Assembly: GCF_900111765.1 (NCBI RefSeq)
Contig: NZ_FOIB01000002.1
Location: 1,054,001-1,118,000, forward strand
DNA from: Myxococcus fulvus
GTDB taxonomy: Bacteria; Myxococcota; Myxococcia; Myxococcales; Myxococcaceae
Direction of reading: 5' to 3'
DNA length: 64,000 nucleotides
Shown here piece after piece: positions 25,463 through 33,679 of the stretch (the stretch's first letter is position 1; every line of letters starts with the position of its first letter). The position numbers and the translations under genes were made by a program. The notes beneath the pieces were generated by a model that saw nothing but the letters and a program-made list of their open reading frames with translations, was not told the origin of the DNA and ran no database searches.

Positions 25463-28400
25463 CGGGCTCGCGGCATCATCTTCGGAAGCAGACTCTGCGG
25501 GTGACGTTGGAGTCGGAGGAGCAGGCGCTGGCGCTCCAGCCTCGGCTGAGTGACTTCAACCGGCGTCGGTTGCTCGCCATCATCGAGAAGGTGTTCGACG
25601 CGGTGGATGTCCCCGGGCTGCATCTGCGCATCGACCGGCTCGACGTGGACCTGGGGACGGTGCCGTTCGATGCCTTCGAGCAGGTGGTGGAGGAGCGGCT
25701 CACCCTGCGGCTCCAGGAGGCCGTGGAGCAGGCGGTGCGGGAGCGGCGCTCGTCGACGCGGGAGGAGGACCGGCCTCGGACGGAGGAGGAGCTGAAGCTG
25801 GAGTTGCTGGAGCACTACCTGCTGCATGGCACCCTGCCCTTCTGGGCGCCGCATGGCGTGGCGTTCTCGTTCGGCGCGCTCTTCGCGGAGCTTGCCCGGA
25901 GCGCTCCGGCCGCGCTGGTGCGGCTGGTGGGCAAGCACGCCACGCTCGGGCGGGTGTTGGACAGGTTGGTGTTGCAGCTCGACCCGCGGCAGTTGGAGCA
26001 GTTGGTGATGCTCCTGGAGCCGAAGCACGCGGCGCTGCTCATCGACTACATCGTCAGCCTCCAGGCGCTCCATCGCATCGAGCCGGTGTTGCCGCTGAGT
26101 GACCGGGCGCTGTCGCGGCTGCTGTGGTCGCTGACGTTGACGTATCTGGTGAAGGACGCGGGCTCGCAGTTCAACCGCAAGAGCGCGTTGAAGCTCCTGC
26201 TCGAGGGCGTCTCGGAGAGCCAGGGTCTGGACTACCCGGAGCTGTTGACGACGCTGGACTCGGGATTGGAGCAGGTGCGGAAGCGACACCCGGTGCTGGC
26301 GTCGCTGTCCTCCGTCATCGGGGAGCTGGTGCGTGAGCTGCCGCTTCCCGAGATCGAGGAGGTCGCGACTCCGGTCCTCGATGAGGAGCTGGCGACGACG
26401 GAGTCGGCGGCGGCCCGGTATGAGCTGGCGGAGGCGCTTCGGTATTACCTCCGGCATGGGGAGCTGCCGTGGGCCACGCTCGTGCGCATGCCGGAGCTGA
26501 CGGCGGAGCGGGTCGTCGCGACGCTGCCGGAGCTGCCTCGCTCGCTGCAACGGCGGGTGCTCGGCTGGGAGCAATCGGGCGGCTCGTTGGCGCGGCTGGT
26601 CCGGGCGGTGCGGCGGATTCCGGAAGAGGTGCTGTCGAAGCTGCTCGTGCGGTGGATGCCTCGTCCTGGCGATGAGGGGAGTCCGCTGCGCTCGGCGCTG
26701 CCCGTGTTCGCGGCGCGCGCCGAGGACAAGCCGCTGTTCTTCGCGCGACTGCTCGCGACGCTGCTGGATGGGAAGCCGGTGGTGCTGGAGGAGCTCGCGG
26801 CGACGCGGGTTTCGGGAGGCACGGAAGACTGGGGCGTTCGTGACGCGGACCTGTCGCGGTGGGAGGCACATGCGCTCAAGTCCGCGTTGGTGAGCCGGCT
26901 TCGTTTCGGGGGGAAGGCGGGGCCGACGGTGGAGGAACTGCTCGGCGCGCTGCTGACGTCGTTCCCCGAGGACAGTCGGCACTTCCTCCTGGCGCTGCGA
27001 GACACGGGGGACTTGCGGACGGTGCTCGTCGACCGGAGTGGAGAGGATGTCCTCGGCAGGGCGATGGACTTGCTGCGTCCGCGCGAGTCCCGGTCGATGC
27101 GGGCTTTGCTCCAGGCGATGAGGGAGTTGCCGGAGCGGGTGCTCCCGGGCGGCTTCGCGGGCGCTCGGCAGACGGTGTTCCATGAGGTGCTGCTGCTCGG
27201 GGAGACCGCTCCGCTCTCCTGGAGCACCGTGAGCCGACTGATGCGGAGACTGTTCGGGGCGGAGATGCCCCTGGAGGCCCAGGGGTTCTTGTCGCGGGTC
27301 ATCGCGGACTGGGGCTCATCGGGAGGCGTGCTCCAGAAACATGCGGAGGTCTTCCGCGCTGCGCTTGAACACCTTCGTGAGCGAGGTGGCGCGCCATTCT
27401 CCGGCGACGTTGATGGTTCGCGCACGCCTGGCGGCATCCGCACCGACCACGGAGACTCAGTCCCACGCGTGCAGATTGCCGACTCCGGCACACGCAGCCA
27501 CTCGGTCGATCTCTCGCGAGACGTGGCATCCCTCGACCGCGGCGACTCGTCCTCGAACGGGAAGAGCCGTGTCTCCGTCGACCACGCTCCGCATGGGCAA
27601 GACGAAGCAGCCTTCGAGCGAGGCGCACAAACCGCCGTCCCTCTGGACCTCGGCCACGCTGCCTCGCGCAGGCAGGACAGCGACTCCGTTGCCCAGGGAG
27701 TTCCAGCCGCAAACGGGCGGACTGAGGAATCTCTCGACCACGGCGACCCAGTCTCACGCGAGCACAGCAAGGCAGCATTGGGCCACGAAGCCGACTCGCA
27801 TGAACGAGCAAGGAGGTCCCGCGGCCGCACCGACGCCGCTTCGCTCGCGCAAGGCGAGGCATCCCTCCGCCATGACGGCTCAGACGCTTATGAGCAAGGG
27901 GGAAAGTCTCTCAGTCGCAGCGACACTACTTCGCTCGCTCGAGACGAGGTGTCCCTCGGCCATGACGGCGCAGCCTCACGTGGACACACCGGGGCACCCC
28001 GCACTCCCACGGATTCAGCTTCGCGCGTGCAGCACGGTGCGCCTCGCGGCCCAGAATCAGACCCGCGTGGGCAAGCTGGGACGTCCCTCAGTCGCAGCAA
28101 CGCAGCTTCGCGGGTACAAGATGAGACAGCCCCTGGCCATGACAACTCCCGCTCGCACGAGCGGGCCGAAGCCTCACGTAACCGCAGCGTCTCAGACTCG
28201 CGCGGGCAAGACGAGGCTCACCTCCTCCGTGACGGCTCAGGCGCACACGAACAAGTAGAGCGGTCCCACCGTCGCAGCGATGCAGCTTCGCGTGTGCAAG
28301 GCGGAGCGACTCTCAGCCATGACGGTTCCGGCCGGCACGAACAAGCCGAGAAGCTCCTCAGCCGCACCGACTCAGTTCCGCATGCACACGGCGAGGCACC

Positions 28401-30354
28401 TCCCAGCCACGACAACTCCGGCTCTCACGAACAGGCAGAGAGGCCCTTCGGCCGCGGCGACTCAAACTCGCGCGTGCAAGGCGACGCACCTCCCAGCCAC
28501 GACAACTCCGGCTCTCACGAACAAGCGAAGACGCCCCTCGGCCGCGGCGACTCGGTTCCGCATGTGCAAACCGAGTTCCCTCTCGGCCACGACGAACCGG
28601 GCTCGCACGAACAAGCAGAGATGCCTCTCGTCCGCAGTGACTCGACCTCACGTGCACAGGCTGACGTGCTCTTCGCTCACCGCGACTCAGTCCCACATGG
28701 GCGGGGCGCGGCAACTCTCAGCAACGACGACGTAAGACGACCCCCACAAAGAGAGGACCGTTTCGGCCACAGTGCCCTCGATGCGCGCATCGGCGGCTCG
28801 GCGCCTTTTAACGTCGACACGGGCGATGCCGCGCATTCCGGGCCTGGGAGCACGACCGCGCTCACCACGGATGCGCCGCATCCACCTGCTCGCCACACGG
28901 AGGCACCGCCTCCCGCGGAGCACGCTCGCCACGAACGCGACGCCCTGCGAGCAAGCGGTGCACACTCCTCGGACAGGCCGAGCACGGATGCCAGGGCCGC
29001 GCCTCTCCAACCCCCTGACACCTCCTCGCACGCGGAGCCAGCCCCCCTCCGTCGACCCAGCGCATCGCAAGCAAACGCGCATCCGCCCTCCACCGCGCGA
29101 ATCGCCCACCCGCTCGATGTCCCGCCGAGCCCCTCCGCGTCTCCCCCTCCACGCCCCGGCACGCACGACAGTCCCGAAGCACGCGAGGCCCTCTTCGCCT
29201 TCCTGCTCGCCGAGAGCGCGGACCGCTACGCGGGACTCTCGGACGACGCCCTGCTCCGCTTGCTCCACTCACTCCTCGACGAATCCCCGGACGTGCTCCA
29301 CGGCTTCATCCGCCGTCACGTGCACCGCCGCCACCTCCAGGAGCACTGGGCCCGCACCCTCCCGGACCCGCTCCTCGCGCGAATCTCCGCGGTGCTCGCG
29401 CCCCGACTCCACACCGCGCTCCTGTCCACCGTCGAAATCCTCATCGCCGCATGGCAGGACGTCGCCCCCTCCGACGTGCCCTCCCTCACGGAGCGCTCCG
29501 CGTTCTGGCGCTTCATCCTGGAGCTGCTCGGCAAACGCCCCGGAGCAAGCCTCGGACTCGAACAGCTCATCTCCGCGTTCCTCGAGCACTTCTCCACCCG
29601 CCTGCGCGGCGCCCACCCCACGCACCGGGACTCACGCGGCGTCGCCGAGCGACTCCTGGAGCGCGCCATCGAACTGGCCCACCACGAGTCCCTCCCCCGC
29701 CTGGCCTCCGTGCTCCACCAGCGACGCTCCACCTTCCTCGCCGCCTGGACCACTCCACCCCGCCCGCGCGCTCCCATCACCAGGCCGTCGCGGCAGCGCA
29801 CCTCCTTCCAGCTCGGCGCGGACAAGCACGGCGACCACGACGGCAACCCCATCTACATCGACAACGCGGGCCTCATCCTCACCAGCCCCTTCCTGCCCCA
29901 CCTCTTCCGCGAGCTGGGCCTCACGCGCGTGGATGACCAGGGCAAGACCCACCTGGACCCCGAGCCCGCCATGCGCGCCGTGCACCTGCTCCAGTACCTC
30001 GTCGACGGCCGCACCAGCGCGCCCGAGCCCCTGCTCGTCCTCAACAAAATCCTCTGCGGCCTCCCCGTTCCCACCCCCATCCCCACCGGCATCGAGATGA
30101 CCCCACAGGAGCAGTCCCTCTGCGACCGGCTCCTCAAGGCCCTCATCGCCAAGTGGACCATCCTCTCCGGAACCTCCGTCGCGGGCCTGCGAGAGACCTT
30201 CCTCCAACGCGAGGGACGCCTCGAACAGCTCGAGGACCGCTGGAAGCTCCAGGTGCAGCGCAAGACGCTCGACGTGCTCGTCGACCAGGTCCCCTGGAGC
30301 CTCTCCATCCTCACCCACCCCTGGATGCCCCAACCCCTCTACGTCTCCTGGTAG
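25459..30354 (+). CDS. eCIS tape-measure protein with a repetitive middle region
   Basis: 1631 residues. The first 100 residues carry the CIS tape-measure signature (I-E-K-V-F-D, then L-R-I-D-R-L-D-V-D-L-G). The last 200 have N-A-G-L-I-L-T-S-P-F-L-P, H-L-L-Q-Y-L-V-D-G, L-V-L-N-K-I-L-C-G-L and P-W-M-P-Q-P, all typical of the Pvc14/Afp14 family, which sets tube length inside the growing tail. About residues 640-1230 are low-complexity, rich in Ser, Asp, His, Arg and Ala, with ten 30-residue tandem repeats at 790-1088. Codon use shifts there (more CAA, GAA and A/T-ending codons). If length control is like that of phage, repeat number would change particle length. Confidence 0.88.
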   Translation: MTGSRHHLRKQTLRVTLESEEQALALQPRLSDFNRRRLLAIIEKVFDAVDVPGLHLRIDRLDVDLGTVPFDAFEQVVEERLTLRLQEAVEQAVRERRSSTREEDRPRTEEELKLELLEHYLLHGTLPFWAPHGVAFSFGALFAELARSAPAALVRLVGKHATLGRVLDRLVLQLDPRQLEQLVMLLEPKHAALLIDYIVSLQALHRIEPVLPLSDRALSRLLWSLTLTYLVKDAGSQFNRKSALKLLLEGVSESQGLDYPELLTTLDSGLEQVRKRHPVLASLSSVIGELVRELPLPEIEEVATPVLDEELATTESAAARYELAEALRYYLRHGELPWATLVRMPELTAERVVATLPELPRSLQRRVLGWEQSGGSLARLVRAVRRIPEEVLSKLLVRWMPRPGDEGSPLRSALPVFAARAEDKPLFFARLLATLLDGKPVVLEELAATRVSGGTEDWGVRDADLSRWEAHALKSALVSRLRFGGKAGPTVEELLGALLTSFPEDSRHFLLALRDTGDLRTVLVDRSGEDVLGRAMDLLRPRESRSMRALLQAMRELPERVLPGGFAGARQTVFHEVLLLGETAPLSWSTVSRLMRRLFGAEMPLEAQGFLSRVIADWGSSGGVLQKHAEVFRAALEHLRERGGAPFSGDVDGSRTPGGIRTDHGDSVPRVQIADSGTRSHSVDLSRDVASLDRGDSSSNGKSRVSVDHAPHGQDEAAFERGAQTAVPLDLGHAASRRQDSDSVAQGVPAANGRTEESLDHGDPVSREHSKAALGHEADSHERARRSRGRTDAASLAQGEASLRHDGSDAYEQGGKSLSRSDTTSLARDEVSLGHDGAASRGHTGAPRTPTDSASRVQHGAPRGPESDPRGQAGTSLSRSNAASRVQDETAPGHDNSRSHERAEASRNRSVSDSRGQDEAHLLRDGSGAHEQVERSHRRSDAASRVQGGATLSHDGSGRHEQAEKLLSRTDSVPHAHGEAPPSHDNSGSHEQAERPFGRGDSNSRVQGDAPPSHDNSGSHEQAKTPLGRGDSVPHVQTEFPLGHDEPGSHEQAEMPLVRSDSTSRAQADVLFAHRDSVPHGRGAATLSNDDVRRPPQREDRFGHSALDARIGGSAPFNVDTGDAAHSGPGSTTALTTDAPHPPARHTEAPPPAEHARHERDALRASGAHSSDRPSTDARAAPLQPPDTSSHAEPAPLRRPSASQANAHPPSTARIAHPLDVPPSPSASPPPRPGTHDSPEAREALFAFLLAESADRYAGLSDDALLRLLHSLLDESPDVLHGFIRRHVHRRHLQEHWARTLPDPLLARISAVLAPRLHTALLSTVEILIAAWQDVAPSDVPSLTERSAFWRFILELLGKRPGASLGLEQLISAFLEHFSTRLRGAHPTHRDSRGVAERLLERAIELAHHESLPRLASVLHQRRSTFLAAWTTPPRPRAPITRPSRQRTSFQLGADKHGDHDGNPIYIDNAGLILTSPFLPHLFRELGLTRVDDQGKTHLDPEPAMRAVHLLQYLVDGRTSAPEPLLVLNKILCGLPVPTPIPTGIEMTPQEQSLCDRLLKALIAKWTILSGTSVAGLRETFLQREGRLEQLEDRWKLQVQRKTLDVLVDQVPWSLSILTHPWMPQPLYVSW
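27826..28722 (+). repeat. About ten 90-bp tandem repeats inside the tape-measure gene
   Basis: Successive units begin R-S/T/G-D at residues 790, 820, 850, 879, 909, 939, 969, 999, 1029 and 1059. Each is 30 residues except the third (29). Core features are S-R-V-Q-G at positions 6-10, G/S-H-D-N/G-S-G in the middle, and S-H-E-Q-A-E near position 21. Units 7 and 8 share an identical 14-residue stretch. More degenerate copies precede the array (about 27400-27825). Confidence 0.88.
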
Positions 30355-30358
30355 CGCC

Positions 30359-31726
30359 ATGGACCCCCACTCGCTCTCCACCAACGCCGAGTGCCTCCGC
30401 GCCGAGGTCGCCTGGCTCACCCAGTGGCTGGGCCTCCGACTCCAACACCACGCCGGCCCCCCCCTCCCCGCGCCCCTCCTCGACACCCTCCCGCCGCCCC
30501 CACTCCCCACCCTCCAAGCCCCCTACGCCGAACTCCTCCGTGAGCTCGACTGCACCACCGCGGAGCGACTGCTCCTCATCCTCGCCGCGCTGCCCCACCT
30601 CCAGCCCGCCGTGCTGGACCCCCTCTTCCTGCGCAACCAGGCCCTGGACCGCCGCTTCACCGAGTTCGGGGGCGTCGTGGGCCAGTCCCACGGAGGCATC
30701 CTCCCCACGGGCGAGACGGCGCTGTTCCTCCTCGCCGGAGACGACCTCCAGGCGCGCCTGAAGCACCTGCCCCTCTTCCACCCCGACCACCCGCTGTTCG
30801 CGCGCCGCGTGCTGCGACTGGAGCGTCGTCACCCGGAGGAGCCCTCGCTGTCCGCCGCGCTCCAGCTCACCCCCGAGGCCCTGGAGCGCCTCACCACCGG
30901 CGCCCACCACCAGCCGCCCTTCGGCCCGGAGTTCCCCGCGCAGCGCATCACCACGATGCAGGGATGGGAGGACCTGGTGCTCGACGCGCCCCTGCGCGAC
31001 GACATCGAGGACATCATCACCTGGGCCCGCTACCAGGGGACGCTCCTGGACGACTGGGGCCTGAAGAAGCAGCTCAAGCCCGGCTACCGCACGCTCTTCC
31101 ACGGCCCCCCCGGCACCGGCAAGACACTCACCGCGACGCTGCTCGGCAAGGCCACCGGCCTGCCCGTCTACCGCGTCGACCTGTCCAAGGTGGTGTCCAA
31201 GTACATCGGCGAGACGGAGAAGAACCTCGCCAGCCTCTTCGACCACGCCCAGCTCCAACGCTGGATTCTCTTCTTCGACGAGGCCGACGCCCTCTTCGGC
31301 AAGCGCACCGAGTCACGCAACGCCAATGACCACGCGGCCAATCAACAAATCTCCTACCTGCTCCAGCGCATCGAGGACTTCCCCGGCATCGCCATCCTCG
31401 CCAGCAACCAGCGCGCGCACTTCGACGAGGCCTTCGCCCGCCGCTTCCAGTCGATGATTCACTTCCCCATGCCCGGCCCCGCCCAGCGCCTGCGGCTGTG
31501 GGAGGCGTGCTTCAAGGACAAGCCCTTCCCGCTGGCCCCCGACGTGGACCTCGCGAGGCTCGCCCGCGAGCACGAGCTGTCCGGCGGCGCCATCATCAAC
31601 GTGCTCCGCCACGCCTGCCTCAAGGCCATCGTCCGCACACCCCAACAGCTGCGCGCCGCGGACCTCCTCCACGGCATCCATCGCGAACTCCACAAAGAAG
31701 GCCGCTACACCCTCCCCTCGCGATGA
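30359..31726 (+). CDS. eCIS AAA+ ATPase (Pvc15-like)
   Basis: 455 residues. The N-terminal 200 are a helical adaptor domain with a Pro-rich stretch at residues 43-50. The AAA+ domain has Walker A G-P-P-G-T-G-K-T (249-256), Walker B I-L-F-F-D-E-A-D (303-310), sensor-1 I-L-A-S-N-Q and an arginine-finger region R-R-F. The full set implies an active ATPase. In Afp/PVC this protein is needed for assembly or cargo loading and is not in the mature particle. It begins 4 bp after the tape-measure stop and is the last gene of the block. Confidence 0.93.
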   Translation: MDPHSLSTNAECLRAEVAWLTQWLGLRLQHHAGPPLPAPLLDTLPPPPLPTLQAPYAELLRELDCTTAERLLLILAALPHLQPAVLDPLFLRNQALDRRFTEFGGVVGQSHGGILPTGETALFLLAGDDLQARLKHLPLFHPDHPLFARRVLRLERRHPEEPSLSAALQLTPEALERLTTGAHHQPPFGPEFPAQRITTMQGWEDLVLDAPLRDDIEDIITWARYQGTLLDDWGLKKQLKPGYRTLFHGPPGTGKTLTATLLGKATGLPVYRVDLSKVVSKYIGETEKNLASLFDHAQLQRWILFFDEADALFGKRTESRNANDHAANQQISYLLQRIEDFPGIAILASNQRAHFDEAFARRFQSMIHFPMPGPAQRLRLWEACFKDKPFPLAPDVDLARLAREHELSGGAIINVLRHACLKAIVRTPQQLRAADLLHGIHRELHKEGRYTLPSR

Positions 31727-31756
31727 AACCTGCTCAACACGCCGTGTCAGGGAGCC

Positions 31757-31772
31757 TTGATTGACGAATCAA
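31757..31772. promoter_or_regulatory. Inverted repeat between the eCIS ATPase and hydrolase genes
   Basis: TTGATT-GACG-AATCAA, a perfect 6-bp-arm palindrome in an AT-rich patch 47 bp upstream of the hydrolase start. It could be an operator of a TetR- or MarR-type repressor or a small hairpin. No clear -10/-35 pair accompanies it. Confidence 0.35.
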
Positions 31773-31818
31773 CCCCTCTCTACCGTGAGCGACCCCTCGC
31801 AGTCCGGTGAGGTGCTCC

Positions 31819-33429
31819 ATGGCGCAGCGTCTGCTCTCGCGGTGGTTCCCCCGTTGCTCCCTGTTCGTCGTGTTGTTGATACCCGTGCTCGCGACGGCGG
31901 CGGTGCCCTCGCCGCTCCCCGTCGCCCACGGCGTGCTCACCGCGGCGGCGACGACGGGCTTCAAGTTCGTGGACATCCCGGTGGGCGGCGAGGTGGTGCT
32001 CAAGGCCAACTACATCGCCCCGACGACGCCCGGTCCCCACCCGGCCGTCGTATTCATCTCCAGTTGGGGGCTCAACGATTTGGAGTACCTGGCCCAGGCC
32101 AAGGCGCTGGCGGAGCGGGGCTACGTGGCGCTGTCGTACACGCCTCGGGGCTTCTGGGCGTCGGGCGGTGGAATCGACACGGCGGGCCCGGCGGACATCG
32201 CGGACACCTCGCGCGTCCTCGACTGGCTGGTGGCGAACACGCCGACGAACGCGGCGCGCATCGGTCTGTCGGGTGTGTCGTATGGCGCGGGCATCTCCCT
32301 CATCGCCTCCGGCTTCGACTCGCGCGTGAAGGCCGTGGCCGCGCTCTCCGGGTGGACGGACCTGGTGGCGTCGCTGTACGGCGGTGACACGCGCAGGCCC
32401 CAGGCGGTGGCGCTGCTGGACCTGGCCGCGCGATTCCTCGGCCGTCCCAGCCCCGAGCTGCGGACCTCCATCGACAACTACTTCGCCAACCGGGACATCG
32501 AGGGCATCAAGCAGTGGGGCCGCGTCCGCTCCGCCTCCACCTACGTGGACCGCATCAACGCCAACGCGCCCGCCATCCTCATCGCCAACGCGTACGGCGA
32601 CAGCATCTTCCCCCCCAACCCGCTCGTCTCCTTCTTCAACCAGCTCACCGGCCCCAAGCGACTGGAGCTCGCGCCCGGGGACCACGCCGTCGTCGAGGCC
32701 ACGGGCCTGGTCGGCCTGCCCAACCCCGTGTGGACCAGCGTGACGCGGTGGCTGGACCAGCACGTCGCCGGCATCGACACGGGCATCTCCAACGAGCCGC
32801 CGCTCATCCTGCGCACCTACGACGGCGACGTGGAGGGTTACTCCTCCTGGGCCGCAGTCTCCTCCAGCACCCAGCGCCTCGGCCTGGGCGCCATCCGGCT
32901 GCTCGATGGCACCGGCACCCTCGGAGGCGCCCCTTCCACGAGCGGCGCGCGAACCCTCTGGGGCGGAGTCGACACCACCGCCGACGCGGGCGTGCCGCTG
33001 CTGACCAACGGCCTGCAAGCGCTGACGGGAATCCCGCCCGTCGTGTGGCTGCCGGGCGTCAACCGGCTGCGCGCGGGCGTGTGGACCTCACCGCCGTCCT
33101 CGCGCGAGCTGGCCCTGCGCGGCACCGCCACGCTGCGGCTGCGCATCACCCCGACGACGGCCTCCGGCACCGTGGTCGCCTATCTCTACGACGCCGTGGG
33201 GGGCTTCGGCGGCCTCATCACCCACGTGCCGCTCAGCTGGCACGGCGCCACGCCGGGCACGCCGCTCGACCTGGACCTGGTGTTCCCCGCCACCGCGTAT
33301 GACATCCCGGCCTGGCACTCGCTCGCGCTCGTGGTCGACACCGAGGACCCGCTCTACTTCGGCGCCAACACCCTCAACGCCACGCTGACCGTGGGCGGCC
33401 CCTCCTGGTTGGATTTGCCCTTGCGCTAG
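31819..33429 (+). CDS. Secreted CocE/NonD-type alpha/beta hydrolase
   Basis: 536 residues from the ATG at 31819, chosen over a GTG 12 bases earlier because GAGGTG lies at proper spacing. It has a Sec signal with cleavage near T-A-A-V (residue 28). The nucleophile elbow is G-V-S-Y-G-A (Ser154), with Asp261 in Y-G-D-S and His289 in P-G-D-H-A completing a plausible triad. The C-terminal 200 residues form the jelly-roll domain typical of X-Pro dipeptidyl-peptidase/CocE proteins. It should be an exported esterase, amidase or peptidase. It follows the eCIS block on the same strand about 90 bp later but has its own signal peptide, so it is not an obvious eCIS cargo. Confidence 0.85.
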   Translation: MAQRLLSRWFPRCSLFVVLLIPVLATAAVPSPLPVAHGVLTAAATTGFKFVDIPVGGEVVLKANYIAPTTPGPHPAVVFISSWGLNDLEYLAQAKALAERGYVALSYTPRGFWASGGGIDTAGPADIADTSRVLDWLVANTPTNAARIGLSGVSYGAGISLIASGFDSRVKAVAALSGWTDLVASLYGGDTRRPQAVALLDLAARFLGRPSPELRTSIDNYFANRDIEGIKQWGRVRSASTYVDRINANAPAILIANAYGDSIFPPNPLVSFFNQLTGPKRLELAPGDHAVVEATGLVGLPNPVWTSVTRWLDQHVAGIDTGISNEPPLILRTYDGDVEGYSSWAAVSSSTQRLGLGAIRLLDGTGTLGGAPSTSGARTLWGGVDTTADAGVPLLTNGLQALTGIPPVVWLPGVNRLRAGVWTSPPSSRELALRGTATLRLRITPTTASGTVVAYLYDAVGGFGGLITHVPLSWHGATPGTPLDLDLVFPATAYDIPAWHSLALVVDTEDPLYFGANTLNATLTVGGPSWLDLPLR

Positions 33430-33443
33430 CGTCATGCGTTCCC

Positions 33444-33474
33444 ACCCTCTCGGAGAGGAAGACTCCGGGAGGGT
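33444..33474 (+). terminator. Hairpin terminator after the CocE-type gene
   Basis: A 12-bp stem (ACCCTCTCGGAG paired with CTCCGGGAGGGT, one G-T pair) with loop AGGAAGA starts 15 bp after the stop codon. It has no T tract. Confidence 0.6.
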
Positions 33475-33497
33475 ATGTCAGCACCCGCCCCTTTCGC

Positions 33498-33548
33498 TGA
33501 CACGTCAATGCGGCGTCGGTGCGGGCCAGCAGGCCTCCTGACACGTCA
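33498..33548. promoter_or_regulatory. Pair of TGACACGTCA sites upstream of the OmpA gene
   Basis: Identical TGACACGTCA at 33498-33507 and 33539-33548, spaced 41 bp (about four helical turns). They lie 43-93 bp upstream of the -24 element of a sigma-54-type promoter, where EBP sites are expected. Related sites occur at 44273-44303 beside an EBP gene. Confidence 0.45.
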
Positions 33549-33589
33549 GCAAAGCCTCGCAGGCGCTCGCGTCCCATTCGGTGACGTGA

Positions 33590-33605
33590 TGGCCCGTGCC
33601 ATGCA
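33590..33605 (+). promoter_or_regulatory. Candidate sigma-54 promoter of the OmpA/TSP3 gene
   Basis: TGGCCC-GTGCC-ATGCA. GG (33591-33592) and GC (33603-33604) are exactly 10 bases apart, with one mismatch in each element to TGGCAC and TTGCA. The predicted start is near 33616, about 65 bases before the TTG start at 33680. Confidence 0.5.
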
Positions 33606-33625
33606 ACTGTGCATACCCACACAGT
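33606..33625. promoter_or_regulatory. Palindrome over the predicted transcription start
   Basis: ACTGTG, eight bases, CACAGT: 6-bp arms centred at the predicted start of the sigma-54 promoter just upstream. The arms resemble CRP/FNR-family half-sites, and a bound protein here would block transcription. Confidence 0.35.
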
Positions 33626-33679
33626 CGTGGCAGAAGGCCGTGCGCGCGCTCAGTGCGACGCACGGATGTGGAGGAACCC

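Noticed and set aside
27341..28735. Alternative plus-strand frames in the repeat part of the tape-measure gene
   Set aside because: The main frame runs unbroken from a typical N-terminus to a typical C-terminus, and the repeat period is a multiple of three in that frame.
11105..31726. The contractile block as a prophage
   Set aside because: No capsid, portal, terminase, lysis or integrase gene is present, and eCIS-only families are.
31819..33429. The CocE-type hydrolase as an eCIS cargo
   Set aside because: It has a Sec signal peptide and its own terminator, and is separated from the block by about 90 bp. Adjacency alone is not enough.
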